Assembly (NCBI GenBank): GCA_964475415.1
Contig: CAYYWZ010000052.1
Span: 1-28,180, forward strand
DNA length: 28,180 nt
From: CALCMJ01 sp964475415
Lineage (GTDB): Bacteria; Bacteroidota; Bacteroidia; Chitinophagales; Saprospiraceae
Direction: 5' to 3'
Shown here: piece by piece, positions 16,178-23,590 of the stretch
Numbering within the stretch: the stretch's first letter is position 1
Layout: every line of letters starts with the position of its first letter
Position numbers and translations under genes: made by a program
The notes under the pieces: generated by a model
Database searches by the model: none
Seen by the model: only the letters and a program-made list of their open reading frames with translations
What the model was told of the DNA's origin: nothing

Positions 16178-17132
16178 ATTTTACATATATGGGATAATGA
16201 TCAGATCCTATATCAGGCATTCTTTTTAGGTCTACCAATTTAAAGGATCGAGAACAGTATATCTGATCTAAAGGAAATCGTATCGGAGCATAGGTAGGGA
16301 AAGTACTAAATGTGCCTCTGCCTACTCTCGGATCTTTGAGGCCAGTTTGTTTTTTAAATTTCTTAGATGCCTTACTCCAAACCACATCATTGAGATCTCC
16401 TATGACTATTTGTAATATTTCATTGGATTGCGAAGCTAGCTTTTGTGCTGCCCGCTTAAATTCTAGGTCCTTTTGTTGGGAAGTTAATGCTTCACCTGGT
16501 ATCGGTGGTTTAGGATGGAGTGCCAGTATTTGGATATACTTTTTGTTTATTTGGAGAGTAACATCTATGGAAGGGATAGGTTCGGTTGTAAGGTAATCAA
16601 TCCTTTTATTAATAAATGCTATCTTGCTGAATAGCATCATACCGTATGTATCTTCTCGGATCTCTTTGACGACGTGATTGTATTTTTTTTCTAGTGGCAT
16701 CATCTTCTTTTCCCATGATTCGTTGGTCTCCATTAATAATACAACCATAGGGTCAAGCATGTCTACTAATTCTAAAAGAGCCTCATAGCGATCATTTTTT
16801 TCAAGCACATTATATACGAGTATATCTACGGTTTCTAAAGAATCAGAATCATCCACGGAAAAAATCTCTTGTCGATAAACACTTGTATATGGAATGATGT
16901 CAATAAAGCATAAGATCATCCCTCCAAACAAAAGGACGAGAATAATAACGGAAAAAGTATTTTGCGGCAACATAAAAATACAGGCTATAAATAATGATAA
17001 ATTGATAAAAAAATACCACTGCCTCAAAAAGGCCTGCCCTCGAATCCACCAGATCTTATGATTAGACATCGGAATAAAGGAGCCTACAAGACTTAAAATA
17101 GATGTTATAATTAGGAAGGTATTTAAGTCCAT
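16152..17132 (-). CDS. Membrane-anchored endonuclease/exonuclease/phosphatase family protein
   Basis: A 326-residue protein with three N-terminal membrane helices (about residues 5-21, 38-56 and 60-82) and a C-terminal EEP (DNase I-like) domain. The domain shows 'VDILVYNVLEKN' (metal-site Asn), 'VVLLMETNESW' (metal-binding Glu), 'ILALHPKPP', 'VIGDLNDVVWSK' (Asp and Asn), 'FPLDQIYCS' and 'GSDHYPI' (catalytic Asp-His), so all core residues are present. Members cleave nucleic acids or hydrolyse phosphodiesters and phosphoinositide-like heads; membrane-tethered versions in bacteria are uncharacterised. The last few residues (LPNIIS) and the stop appear to be read from the IS30 remnant in another frame, so the native C terminus was slightly altered without harming the fold. 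Two dead insertion sequences flank the gene. Confidence 0.88.
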   Translation of the reverse strand: MDLNTFLIITSILSLVGSFIPMSNHKIWWIRGQAFLRQWYFFINLSLFIACIFMLPQNTFSVIILVLLFGGMILCFIDIIPYTSVYRQEIFSVDDSDSLETVDILVYNVLEKNDRYEALLELVDMLDPMVVLLMETNESWEKKMMPLEKKYNHVVKEIREDTYGMMLFSKIAFINKRIDYLTTEPIPSIDVTLQINKKYIQILALHPKPPIPGEALTSQQKDLEFKRAAQKLASQSNEILQIVIGDLNDVVWSKASKKFKKQTGLKDPRVGRGTFSTFPTYAPIRFPLDQIYCSRSFKLVDLKRMPDIGSDHYPIYVKFALPNIIS

Positions 17133-17260
17133 TATTTAGTAATACAATTGTACAATAGTTCGGTAAGGAAAAAAGATCAATTATAAAATAAAAAGGTAAA
17201 TGCATATCTTGATATAGAAAATACACCAAGAACAGTAGTAACATTTAAGCTCAACCAAAA

Positions 17261-18135
17261 ATGACAACTACTGATGTATTTACCAGAGGTAAAAACCTCA
17301 TAAGTACAATATTAAATAAATTGCCTAACATTGATAAATGGCAGTAAGGTTTTATAACTCATATTTTTATTTTGTGTCTTAGTATGAAGGGACGATTCAA
17401 TTTTCTTCAGATGGAAAGAGAAGGTAATTACAGTGAGCAAACCTATCGAAACAATTTCCATAAGGATTTTGACTTTCTTAAGTTCAATATGGAATTAGTA
17501 AAGGATCATTGTAGTGATAACTTAATTATCGGTTTTGATCCTAGCTTTGTTTGTATTTAGGCCCAAAAAGTAAAGGTCGAGGTCGACCAAAGAAACATGA
17601 CGGGAAAGTAATCACTAAAAAAGTAGATAAGCGAAGAATTAAACTTTGTCATTCTGATACAAATCGCAGAATCTATCAAGGAGTAGTTTTTAGTAAAAGC
17701 TTGAAGAGAAATATAAAACTGTCCTACGTTGAATTTCTTGATGACAGATGTCAAGTTTTCACAAAAAAATTCTTTTTCTCTACTGATTTGGAAATGGCAG
17801 GAATTGAAATATTTGAAAAATACTCCTCTCGTTTTCAAATGGAATTTTTGTTTCGTGATAGTAAGCAATTTTGTGGGCTTCAACATTGTCAAGCAAGAAG
17901 TAAAGAAAAATTATATTTCCACTTCAACACTTGTTTAACAGCTGTCTCTATAGGCAAAATACTTTTGAGAACAGGAGTTGCTAAAACAGAACGGAAAACA
18001 CTCTCCATATTTAATATTACCAAAGAATTTCAAAACCGTAATTTCATGAAAAGAATATTTTTAAACTCTGGTTTAAACCCAAACCTCCAATAAATATAGT
18101 TTTCTCAGAATCTTCCTATCGCTTTTGGGTTTTAT
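17261..18135 (+). mobile_element. IS4-family transposase remnant with stop and internal deletion
   Basis: A decayed IS4-type DDE transposase. Start ATG at 17261 reads MTTTDVFTRGKNLISTILNK to codon 28, where TAA (17345-17347) interrupts; the same frame continues 'GFITHIFILCLSMKGRFNF' to 'IIGFDPSF', the segment holding the first catalytic Asp. There the sequence jumps into another frame at about 17550 and resumes with 'GPKSKGRGRPKKHDGK', missing roughly 150-180 residues including the second Asp. The C-terminal part ends at 18093 and keeps a perfect IS4 YREK signature, Y-(2)-R-(3)-E-(6)-K, in 'YSSRFQMEFLFRDSKQF'. So there are three lesions: nonsense, deletion and frame change. The right boundary is set near 18135, where homology to the neighbouring gene remnant begins; the left boundary and terminal repeats are not visible. 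Confidence 0.85.
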
Positions 18136-18239
18136 CTACATTCCATTTTCCTATAAAAATTGTCAGCGATTGTTGCTTCCTTGCAGCAAGAAGAAACAAT
18201 TAAAAGAAAAGTACACAATAACAATAAGCTCTTAATCAT
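18136..18239 (-). pseudogene. Truncated remnant of a small lipoprotein gene
   Basis: From ATG at 18239 the minus strand reads MIKSLLLLCTFLLIVSSCCK then EATIADNF, after which one extra T shifts the frame. Removing it gives 'IGKWNVDK'. This aligns end to end with the start of the intact lipoprotein gene at 20005 (MIKYIIYICILLLIFSSCGK, EETIAENLIGKWNVD). Homology stops after 'NVD', where the IS4 remnant begins, so insertion or deletion at the element end removed the remaining 120 or so residues. It is a paralogue ghost, not a functional gene. Confidence 0.75.
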
Positions 18240-18345
18240 GAATAATTACAATTTTTCCCATTTTATCAGATAGCGTATTACTTAATTTTACACACTGACT
18301 AATTTCAATAAAATATTTTCTAATACTACTATTTGATAAGCTTAT
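18232..18345 (-). pseudogene. Remnant of a T9SS type A sorting-domain C terminus
   Basis: One minus-strand frame reads 'SLSNSSIRKYFIEISQ' ... 'MGKIVIIHD' then stop at 18232. This is the hallmark ending of a type A T9SS sorting domain (LSNL..GIYFIEI...KIIIIHD) and matches the end of the 902-residue protein ('CSNLNNGVYFLNF...KIIIIHD'). The stop overlaps the start of the lipoprotein remnant by 8 nt, exactly as in the intact pair 19998-20005. No upstream coding part of this gene is left: the frame runs into the 3' end of the glycosyltransferase gene. Confidence 0.7.
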
Positions 18346-19204
18346 AATTAGCGTAATCGAGATTTATATTGAGATATTTTCTGAGGAAATTTTTAACGGT
18401 ATCCTTGAGTAGTGGTTTGGATCTATACAAATTAAGATCCACTTCCCAGTCCATAGATGTGACCTTTGCTTGCATTAGCTTAGGATGGATTCCAGTGAAG
18501 CGTTTCATATAAGTATTCAAAAGTGTATAATCGTATTCTTCTCGGTCTCCTATTGCTTCTTTTATATAGTTCTCGTCATGGAAATATTTCATGATGGCCT
18601 CTTGTTTTACCTTCATAGAAAGCGGCCGTCTTGCCCAGCCATAATGATAGACATGGGCATCTAATAACTTAACTTTTATTTTCTCATTATTTCCTCTTCT
18701 GAATCCTTGTGCATCATGATAAGCATAGATATCTATATTCCTTCTAAAAATACGAACTTCAAATTTGTAAAACCTAGAAGAAGTAGAAATGTAATCATAA
18801 GAATGATAGAAATGAATATAGTTGAATAGAAAGCCTTCGCAGTTTTTGTCTTCTAGATTATCTTGCATTCCTTTCTGAATAGTTAGCAGATCTTTTTCGT
18901 GTATGACTTCATCTGCCTGCAAATAAAAACACCAGTCTGCATCCTTGTCTATCAGTGCCAATGCTTTATCAGTTTCTACTGCTAATACCTTACCACCATC
19001 ATTGAGGGTTTCTTCCCATACGGAATCGTGAATCTTTATTTTGGGACTATCTATGGACGCTAAATACTCTCTTGTGTTATCTTCTGAATCTCCTACTAGA
19101 ATAAGAAATTCGTCACAGATGGGAAGAACAGATTGTATAGATTCCAGGATGGGGTAATCGTATTTTACGACATTTCTAGCGATGGTGAAGCCAGTTATTT
19201 TCAT
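18329..19204 (-). CDS. GT2-type glycosyltransferase
   Basis: A 291-residue cytoplasmic or membrane-associated enzyme with the GT-A fold of family 2: 'ITGFTIARNVVKYDYPILES' opening, 'ILVGDSEDNTREYL' (residues 35-47, nucleotide-sugar binding), and 'WCFYLQADEVIHEKD' with Asp98-Glu99 at the DxD position. A later 'RIFRRN' and 'DAHVYHYGWARRP' region is common in this sub-group of short bacterial GT2 enzymes, related to those acting in cell-surface polysaccharide assembly. Donor and acceptor cannot be told. It lies alone between repeat island 2 upstream and the T9SS/lipoprotein ghost downstream. Its last codons overlap the ghost, so its native 3' end may have been rearranged. Confidence 0.88.
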   Translation of the reverse strand: MKITGFTIARNVVKYDYPILESIQSVLPICDEFLILVGDSEDNTREYLASIDSPKIKIHDSVWEETLNDGGKVLAVETDKALALIDKDADWCFYLQADEVIHEKDLLTIQKGMQDNLEDKNCEGFLFNYIHFYHSYDYISTSSRFYKFEVRIFRRNIDIYAYHDAQGFRRGNNEKIKVKLLDAHVYHYGWARRPLSMKVKQEAIMKYFHDENYIKEAIGDREEYDYTLLNTYMKRFTGIHPKLMQAKVTSMDWEVDLNLYRSKPLLKDTVKNFLRKYLNINLDYANYKLIK

Positions 19205-19528
19205 GGGTTTTAAGTTCTTGATCAGAATGGTTTCAATATAGGAATTTTGAAGGAAAGGGTGGAGGATAGGATTGTTAAGTTGTAGATCTAAAGTATAATT
19301 TGAGACTTCATCTGAATGTATGATTTTTATAGATTATAGGATTTTCTGGATTTTTTAATAGCAAATGATTGTCATCCCGACCGAATGAAATGAGTGGAGG
19401 GATCACTATCATAGCGTCAAAATGTAATTTCGACCAACGTGGAGAAATCTTGCTCAATAGTTATCTGTAATGCTTAATTGTCGGAATCATAAATTTTAAT
19501 ATCCGTGATTCAAACAAATACCCATTAA
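19205..19528. repeat. Intergenic repeat island 2
   Basis: This 324-nt gap has no gene. It contains degenerate copies of the modules of island 1: a TCTGAATGTATGATTTTTAT-like unit around 19310, ATAGGATTTTCTGGATTTTT near 19335, GTCATCCCGACCGAATGA...GGAGGGATCAC from 19371, AATTTCGACCAACGTGGAGAAATC up to 19449, and TTGTCGGAATCATAAATTTT near 19479. The order (A-like, B, B', A-like) is the same as in island 1, although the bases have diverged. Confidence 0.5.
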
Positions 19529-20005
19529 TTATTCTTGCTTAGTCCAGACTTCTCTATTATTATTATATGATAAAACAGTTTCTCCTTGTATTGACGTTGA
19601 AATATTTTCAATAGTAAATCGGTCTAACATCAAGGTATCAAAATCCCAGGATGAATTTAGAGTATCTAGATTACCGAATTCGTCTTTTCTATATTTATTA
19701 CTAAAATAATAAAATCTTGTGTTTATTGAAAGTCGATTATTATAATCATAGAGAAAGCTATCAATATTGCATGAAATTTGCGAAAGACTACATCTCTTTC
19801 TCTCACCATATCCTGATTCCAAAAATTCTACTTCATATAATCGATTAATTTCATCTATGAAAATTGACCGCTCTTCGTCTTCATAATGTTTTACATTAAT
19901 GTCGACATTCCATTTTCCAATTAAGTTTTCTGCAATGGTTTCTTCCTTTCCACATGAAGAAAAAATTAACAATAATATGCATATATAAATAATATATTTA
20001 ATCAT
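19529..20005 (-). CDS. Small lipocalin-like lipoprotein
   Basis: A 158-residue lipoprotein: hydrophobic residues 4-15 and lipobox FSSC with Cys18, then 'EETIAENLIGKWNVDINVKH', the usual start of a lipocalin-like beta-barrel in Bacteroidota ('l.G.W....'). The remainder is rich in alternating hydrophobic residues and aromatic strands ('RLYEVEFLESGYGE', 'NRLSINTRFYYFSN', 'SWDFDTLMLDRFTIENI') and ends 'REVWTKQE', consistent with an 8-10-strand barrel. It should be anchored in the outer membrane, facing periplasm or surface. Its ATG lies 8 nt inside the end of the T9SS gene, so translation is probably coupled. The same overlap is preserved in a ghost copy near 18235. Function unknown; ligand binding is inference. 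Confidence 0.8.
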   Translation of the reverse strand: MIKYIIYICILLLIFSSCGKEETIAENLIGKWNVDINVKHYEDEERSIFIDEINRLYEVEFLESGYGERKRCSLSQISCNIDSFLYDYNNRLSINTRFYYFSNKYRKDEFGNLDTLNSSWDFDTLMLDRFTIENISTSIQGETVLSYNNNREVWTKQE

Positions 20006-22706
20006 GGATTATTATAATTTTTTGAGTTGAATTATATTCATTGCTTCTGAAATTAAGAAAATAAACACCATTATTCAAATTAGAGCAATCTAGCTCACTT
20101 ATTTCATTTTTTGCCAACTTAAATTGAGAGATTAATTTACCATCTTGATTTAAAAGTTTAACTTCAATTTTTTGATTTATATAACTCTCAATTATACATA
20201 CATCAGTCACTGGATTAGGATACACCTTAATTTCTTTTAATTCGTAAGTTGTAGATCTATTCGAAAGTCTATCTTTTAAAGGAATTCTTGCCTCTGGAGA
20301 TGGGCATAGGGGCAATACATCAATCTCAAATTCTTTTTTACTCTCACCAACTAAGACTTCAAATTTAATTTCAAAATCATCATATATGTCACATGATTTT
20401 GAAAACCAGCTTTCATCTATTATAAAATTAAACATACCCGTAGAGAGATCTTGAAGAATTATCTCTTCTTTAAAAACTTCAGTTTCATTATCATGTTTAT
20501 AAGATTTAAGTTCAATTTTGCCTCCCTGTTCAGGTAAAGTTACTGTTAACAATATTTCATCAATTGTATCACAACTTGAAGCATGTACTTCACAAAGTCG
20601 GAATAATGATATATCAGTTTCTATTTCCCATACACAATCTACATTATTTATTGTTTCATATAATTTTCCAGCATCATCCGAAACAACACCGATGTCATTA
20701 AATGAAGGACAATATAGTTCAATTTCACAATTATTACTTATTATCTCATCATACTCCTTCGTTACTGCTTCTGGACAAACTATATCATTTGGAAAACCTC
20801 CTAACATATCTGCAAAATCAGCTTTTAAAGGATGAGGCCACTGTGCCCCTTGTGATCTATATTTAGGGTTATCATATAAAGGGTCGTCAGGATATATACA
20901 TTTACAAGAATAAGTTCTACAATCTTCTTCCCAGACATCACATTGTTTATAATTTATTGCTAAGTCAATAACATGTTCATCTTGGGGTCCACAATAAACT
21001 AATATATCGCATGCACATTCTTCATTACTCCCTTTTTCTATTTCAGCTGTATTATAGAGATTTATTGATCCTTCTTTTATACATCCATGATCATCCGTCA
21101 CAGTCACGCTAAATGTTCTAGTTGTCCCAAGTCCTAATTCAGAAAGAACAGGGGGAAACTCATTTATAGATATGTCATTTAGGTCTTCAGTATTACTCTG
21201 ATTATCATCATCCCATTGGTATGTTAAGTTTTCTACAGGAATTCCATCTATCAATACTGACAAATTTATTGAGGGATTATTGAAAACATTGTGGCCAGGA
21301 ACCCCATCATCTAGCTCTTTCACAAAACAAGGATTAACAAAATCAAAATCTAATTCCATTTCAGGGTATGTTTCAACAAATATGGAATCGGATTGCTTAC
21401 ACCCATGTTTATCAGTAACTGTAACTGAATATATTCCTTCATCTAATCCCTCAATAGTTTCAGATTGCCCGCCATTGCTCCATTGATAAATATAAGGAGC
21501 TGTAGTACCTTGAACCGTTAATTCTGCAACTGCCATTCCTGGACATGCCAAATCAGATTCTAACCTCAGCACCATACGATCATATTCCGGAATAATATAT
21601 TGTCCAGTTACCATTCTTCCACATGCATCCGTAATTTCTACTCGGTATGAACCAGCAAACTGACTTGTAAGGTGTACTTTAGATTGTGATACTTCTTCAT
21701 TATCAGAATTATACCACACGTAATTATATTGTGAATAATCACATTCAAGTGCGGGATTAAAACTAGGATTACCTCCCGTTGCATATACCGATAATCCTCC
21801 TGTAGGCTGGTCTGGACATGAAGTAATATATCCTATATTATTCTCATTGATCGCTAATTCTTCGTCATCACAAAGTTCTAATTCTTCTAGAACATATTGC
21901 CTCTCAATGGTGCAACCTGATTCTGGATCTTCAATAGTAAGAAAGTATATACCTGGACCTAAATTCTCAATCCTACTAGAAGGACCATCTTGAATAGGCT
22001 GTAATTGTGTAGGGCCTGTCCAAGTAAATACAACTTCTGTATCAGTATCCATTACAAAGATAAATACTTCTATAAAACCATTTGTCTGATCTTTGCAAGG
22101 TCTCATGATTGTAGCCTCCACATCAGGCTGCTCATCAGCTTCTATGATAATGGTTTCTTGAGCGGTACATCCATTATCATCTTGTACTGTCAATGTATAA
22201 CTTCCCACAGAAAGATTACTTATGGATAATTCTGTATCTCCAGTACTCCATAAGTAATCAAATGGATATTGACCGTTGTTTATGGGATTGATACCTTGGA
22301 CATATACACTTCCATCTGTACTGCTGCACGATGTCGCATTATTGAGATGGAAATTTGCAAATTCTATATACATATTACAATCGCAAGAGATCCACTCAGT
22401 AAATGAGGTTTCACATCCATAGGCATTAGTTACCAGGATTGTATATTGTCCATAATATAGATTATAAAAAGTGTGACTTCCAGCGTTTACAGTTGACTGA
22501 TCCCATATTACATTAGGAAAATCATTATCTATTAATGTAATTTCAAAAGGCCCTGCATCTCCTTCTGCTATAACCTCTATATACCCCATGCAATCACCTG
22601 TAGTCATGTCATTATCTGCCACTACTCTTACAGCAATATTGGCTTGTGAGAAAAGAGTTACGAAAAGTAGTAGTAATGTTGTTAGAATGTGCTTTGAAAG
22701 TTTCAT
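19998..22706 (-). CDS. SprB-repeat surface protein with T9SS type A sorting domain
   Basis: A 902-residue exported protein. A signal peptide (residues 1-22, 'LFSQA') is followed by several SprB-type Ig-like repeats of 70-90 residues, each with a cysteine pair and endings like 'SVGSYTLTVQDDNGC', 'EGIYSVTVTDKHGC' and 'LGPGIYFLTIEDPESGC' (about residues 30-110, 115-190, 195-275, 300-375, 383-445 and 450-550). A cysteine-rich segment (about 555-650) and a less repetitive beta region follow. The last 75 or so residues form a type A sorting domain: 'KEIKVYPNPVTD', 'VKLLNQDGKLI', 'NNGVYFLNF' and 'KIIIIHD'. The protein should pass the outer membrane by T9SS and be attached to the surface; SprB repeats are known from gliding adhesins. 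It lies 131 nt after the toxin-partner gene and overlaps the lipoprotein gene by 8 nt. Confidence 0.92.
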   Translation of the reverse strand: MKLSKHILTTLLLLFVTLFSQANIAVRVVADNDMTTGDCMGYIEVIAEGDAGPFEITLIDNDFPNVIWDQSTVNAGSHTFYNLYYGQYTILVTNAYGCETSFTEWISCDCNMYIEFANFHLNNATSCSSTDGSVYVQGINPINNGQYPFDYLWSTGDTELSISNLSVGSYTLTVQDDNGCTAQETIIIEADEQPDVEATIMRPCKDQTNGFIEVFIFVMDTDTEVVFTWTGPTQLQPIQDGPSSRIENLGPGIYFLTIEDPESGCTIERQYVLEELELCDDEELAINENNIGYITSCPDQPTGGLSVYATGGNPSFNPALECDYSQYNYVWYNSDNEEVSQSKVHLTSQFAGSYRVEITDACGRMVTGQYIIPEYDRMVLRLESDLACPGMAVAELTVQGTTAPYIYQWSNGGQSETIEGLDEGIYSVTVTDKHGCKQSDSIFVETYPEMELDFDFVNPCFVKELDDGVPGHNVFNNPSINLSVLIDGIPVENLTYQWDDDNQSNTEDLNDISINEFPPVLSELGLGTTRTFSVTVTDDHGCIKEGSINLYNTAEIEKGSNEECACDILVYCGPQDEHVIDLAINYKQCDVWEEDCRTYSCKCIYPDDPLYDNPKYRSQGAQWPHPLKADFADMLGGFPNDIVCPEAVTKEYDEIISNNCEIELYCPSFNDIGVVSDDAGKLYETINNVDCVWEIETDISLFRLCEVHASSCDTIDEILLTVTLPEQGGKIELKSYKHDNETEVFKEEIILQDLSTGMFNFIIDESWFSKSCDIYDDFEIKFEVLVGESKKEFEIDVLPLCPSPEARIPLKDRLSNRSTTYELKEIKVYPNPVTDVCIIESYINQKIEVKLLNQDGKLISQFKLAKNEISELDCSNLNNGVYFLNFRSNEYNSTQKIIIIHD

Positions 22707-22780
22707 ATTATGTTAATTTAAACTAAAATTACTTTTGTTATAATTATTGTTTTCTGAGTATTAAATATTTACCTATCTGT

Positions 22781-22813
22781 AAAAGCATTTTTAAGTAGCT
22801 TATCGATGCTTTT
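22781..22813. terminator. Stem-loop between the toxin-partner and SprB genes
   Basis: AAAAGCAT (22781-22788) and ATGCTTTT (22806-22813) form a perfect 8-bp stem with a 17-nt loop, 25 nt after the stop of the 250-residue gene. Short T-runs lie within the stem itself. It could terminate or attenuate the toxin operon transcript; the large loop and lack of a following U-tract keep confidence low. Confidence 0.35.
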
Positions 22814-22837
22814 ATCACTAAAAAGAAAATTCAACAG

Positions 22838-23590
22838 TTAGCTGGGTAAATCTTCTACATCTTCAATAAAGTCTGGTAGCGTAACTCTTTTGCCAATCAT
22901 TAAATGATTGGATAAACTATTTAACAAGCTCGAATTTTCTTCAGTTTGAATATCATCATTTGACTTTGACAGTAAAACTAAAGTAGGTACGCCTCTATAT
23001 AATATTTTTTCAGGCTGTAAGCTTTTGGAATAAATAGCCTCTAATCTTACAGGATTATTTTCGGTGATTTCAATGCTGTCCATATTCCAAATCAAATTAA
23101 ACTGATCATTCAGAGATACGTCATCTCTTATAGCCTTTGCAATAAATAGTAATCTATCATTTGACAGCTCTAATCCTAATCGTGGGAGCATCCTTTGAAC
23201 CTGAGCATTGTTTTTTGTCTGCTCAAGTGAAATAACATCTCTTGAATAAATATCAAGTTCAATATTATCCTTCTTAGATAATAGGACTTTCTTAGTCTTT
23301 AAAATTTCCTTTAACCATTCAATCTTTTTATCACATAGACCTAATCCTAACTCACCTGACCTTCCTTTTGGTAACTGCGATTCAGATTCGCCTTTAAATA
23401 AAATCGAAGTCACTTTTATATCTATTTCCTTCAATATAGAACCTGTATCTAAATCAATTACACAATCAAACACATCTCCAATAGAAACGTCTTGATAAAG
23501 TGACCCTGCTCTTAACTTCAAACTTTTTTCCAAACTAATCTCTTGGATATATAGTTCTAATACAGGCTTTTTATTGATAACATACATCAT
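22838..23590 (-). CDS. Candidate immunity protein with two EF-Tu-domain-II-like barrels
   Basis: A 250-residue cytoplasmic protein without signal peptide. Its ATG overlaps the stop of the 1448-residue toxin-like gene by 4 nt (ATGA), so the two are translated as a pair. Residues 9-85 look like the second beta-barrel domain of translational GTPases: 'VLELYIQEISL' (strand), 'LRAGSLYQDVSIGDVFD' (like G.I..G.i.vGD.v), 'IDIKVTSILFKGESESQLPK' (like i.V..I.......l..a) and 'GRSGELGLGL' (like G..v.l.L). A second, more degenerate copy seems to span about 140-212, with 'IAKAIRDDVSLNDQFNLIW' and 'VRLEAIYSKSLQPEKILYRG' then 'VPTLVLL'. No GTPase domain is present. Position and cytoplasmic location fit an immunity protein; an export adaptor is the alternative. 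Fold assignment is by eye and needs a profile or structure search. Confidence 0.6.
   Translation of the reverse strand: MMYVINKKPVLELYIQEISLEKSLKLRAGSLYQDVSIGDVFDCVIDLDTGSILKEIDIKVTSILFKGESESQLPKGRSGELGLGLCDKKIEWLKEILKTKKVLLSKKDNIELDIYSRDVISLEQTKNNAQVQRMLPRLGLELSNDRLLFIAKAIRDDVSLNDQFNLIWNMDSIEITENNPVRLEAIYSKSLQPEKILYRGVPTLVLLSKSNDDIQTEENSSLLNSLSNHLMIGKRVTLPDFIEDVEDLPS

Noticed and set aside
16161..17332. A 12-bp inverted repeat, AATGTTAGGCAA at 16161 and TTGCCTAACATT at 17321, flanking the exonuclease-like gene
   Set aside because: Matches of 12 bp are expected by chance several times in a 28-kb window, and the two copies lie inside coding frames of different transposase families, so they are not terminal repeats of one element.
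17551..18093. Separate functional gene for the C-terminal transposase segment
   Set aside because: It starts with TTG at a deletion junction and lacks two of three catalytic acidic residues; it is part of the dead IS4 element.
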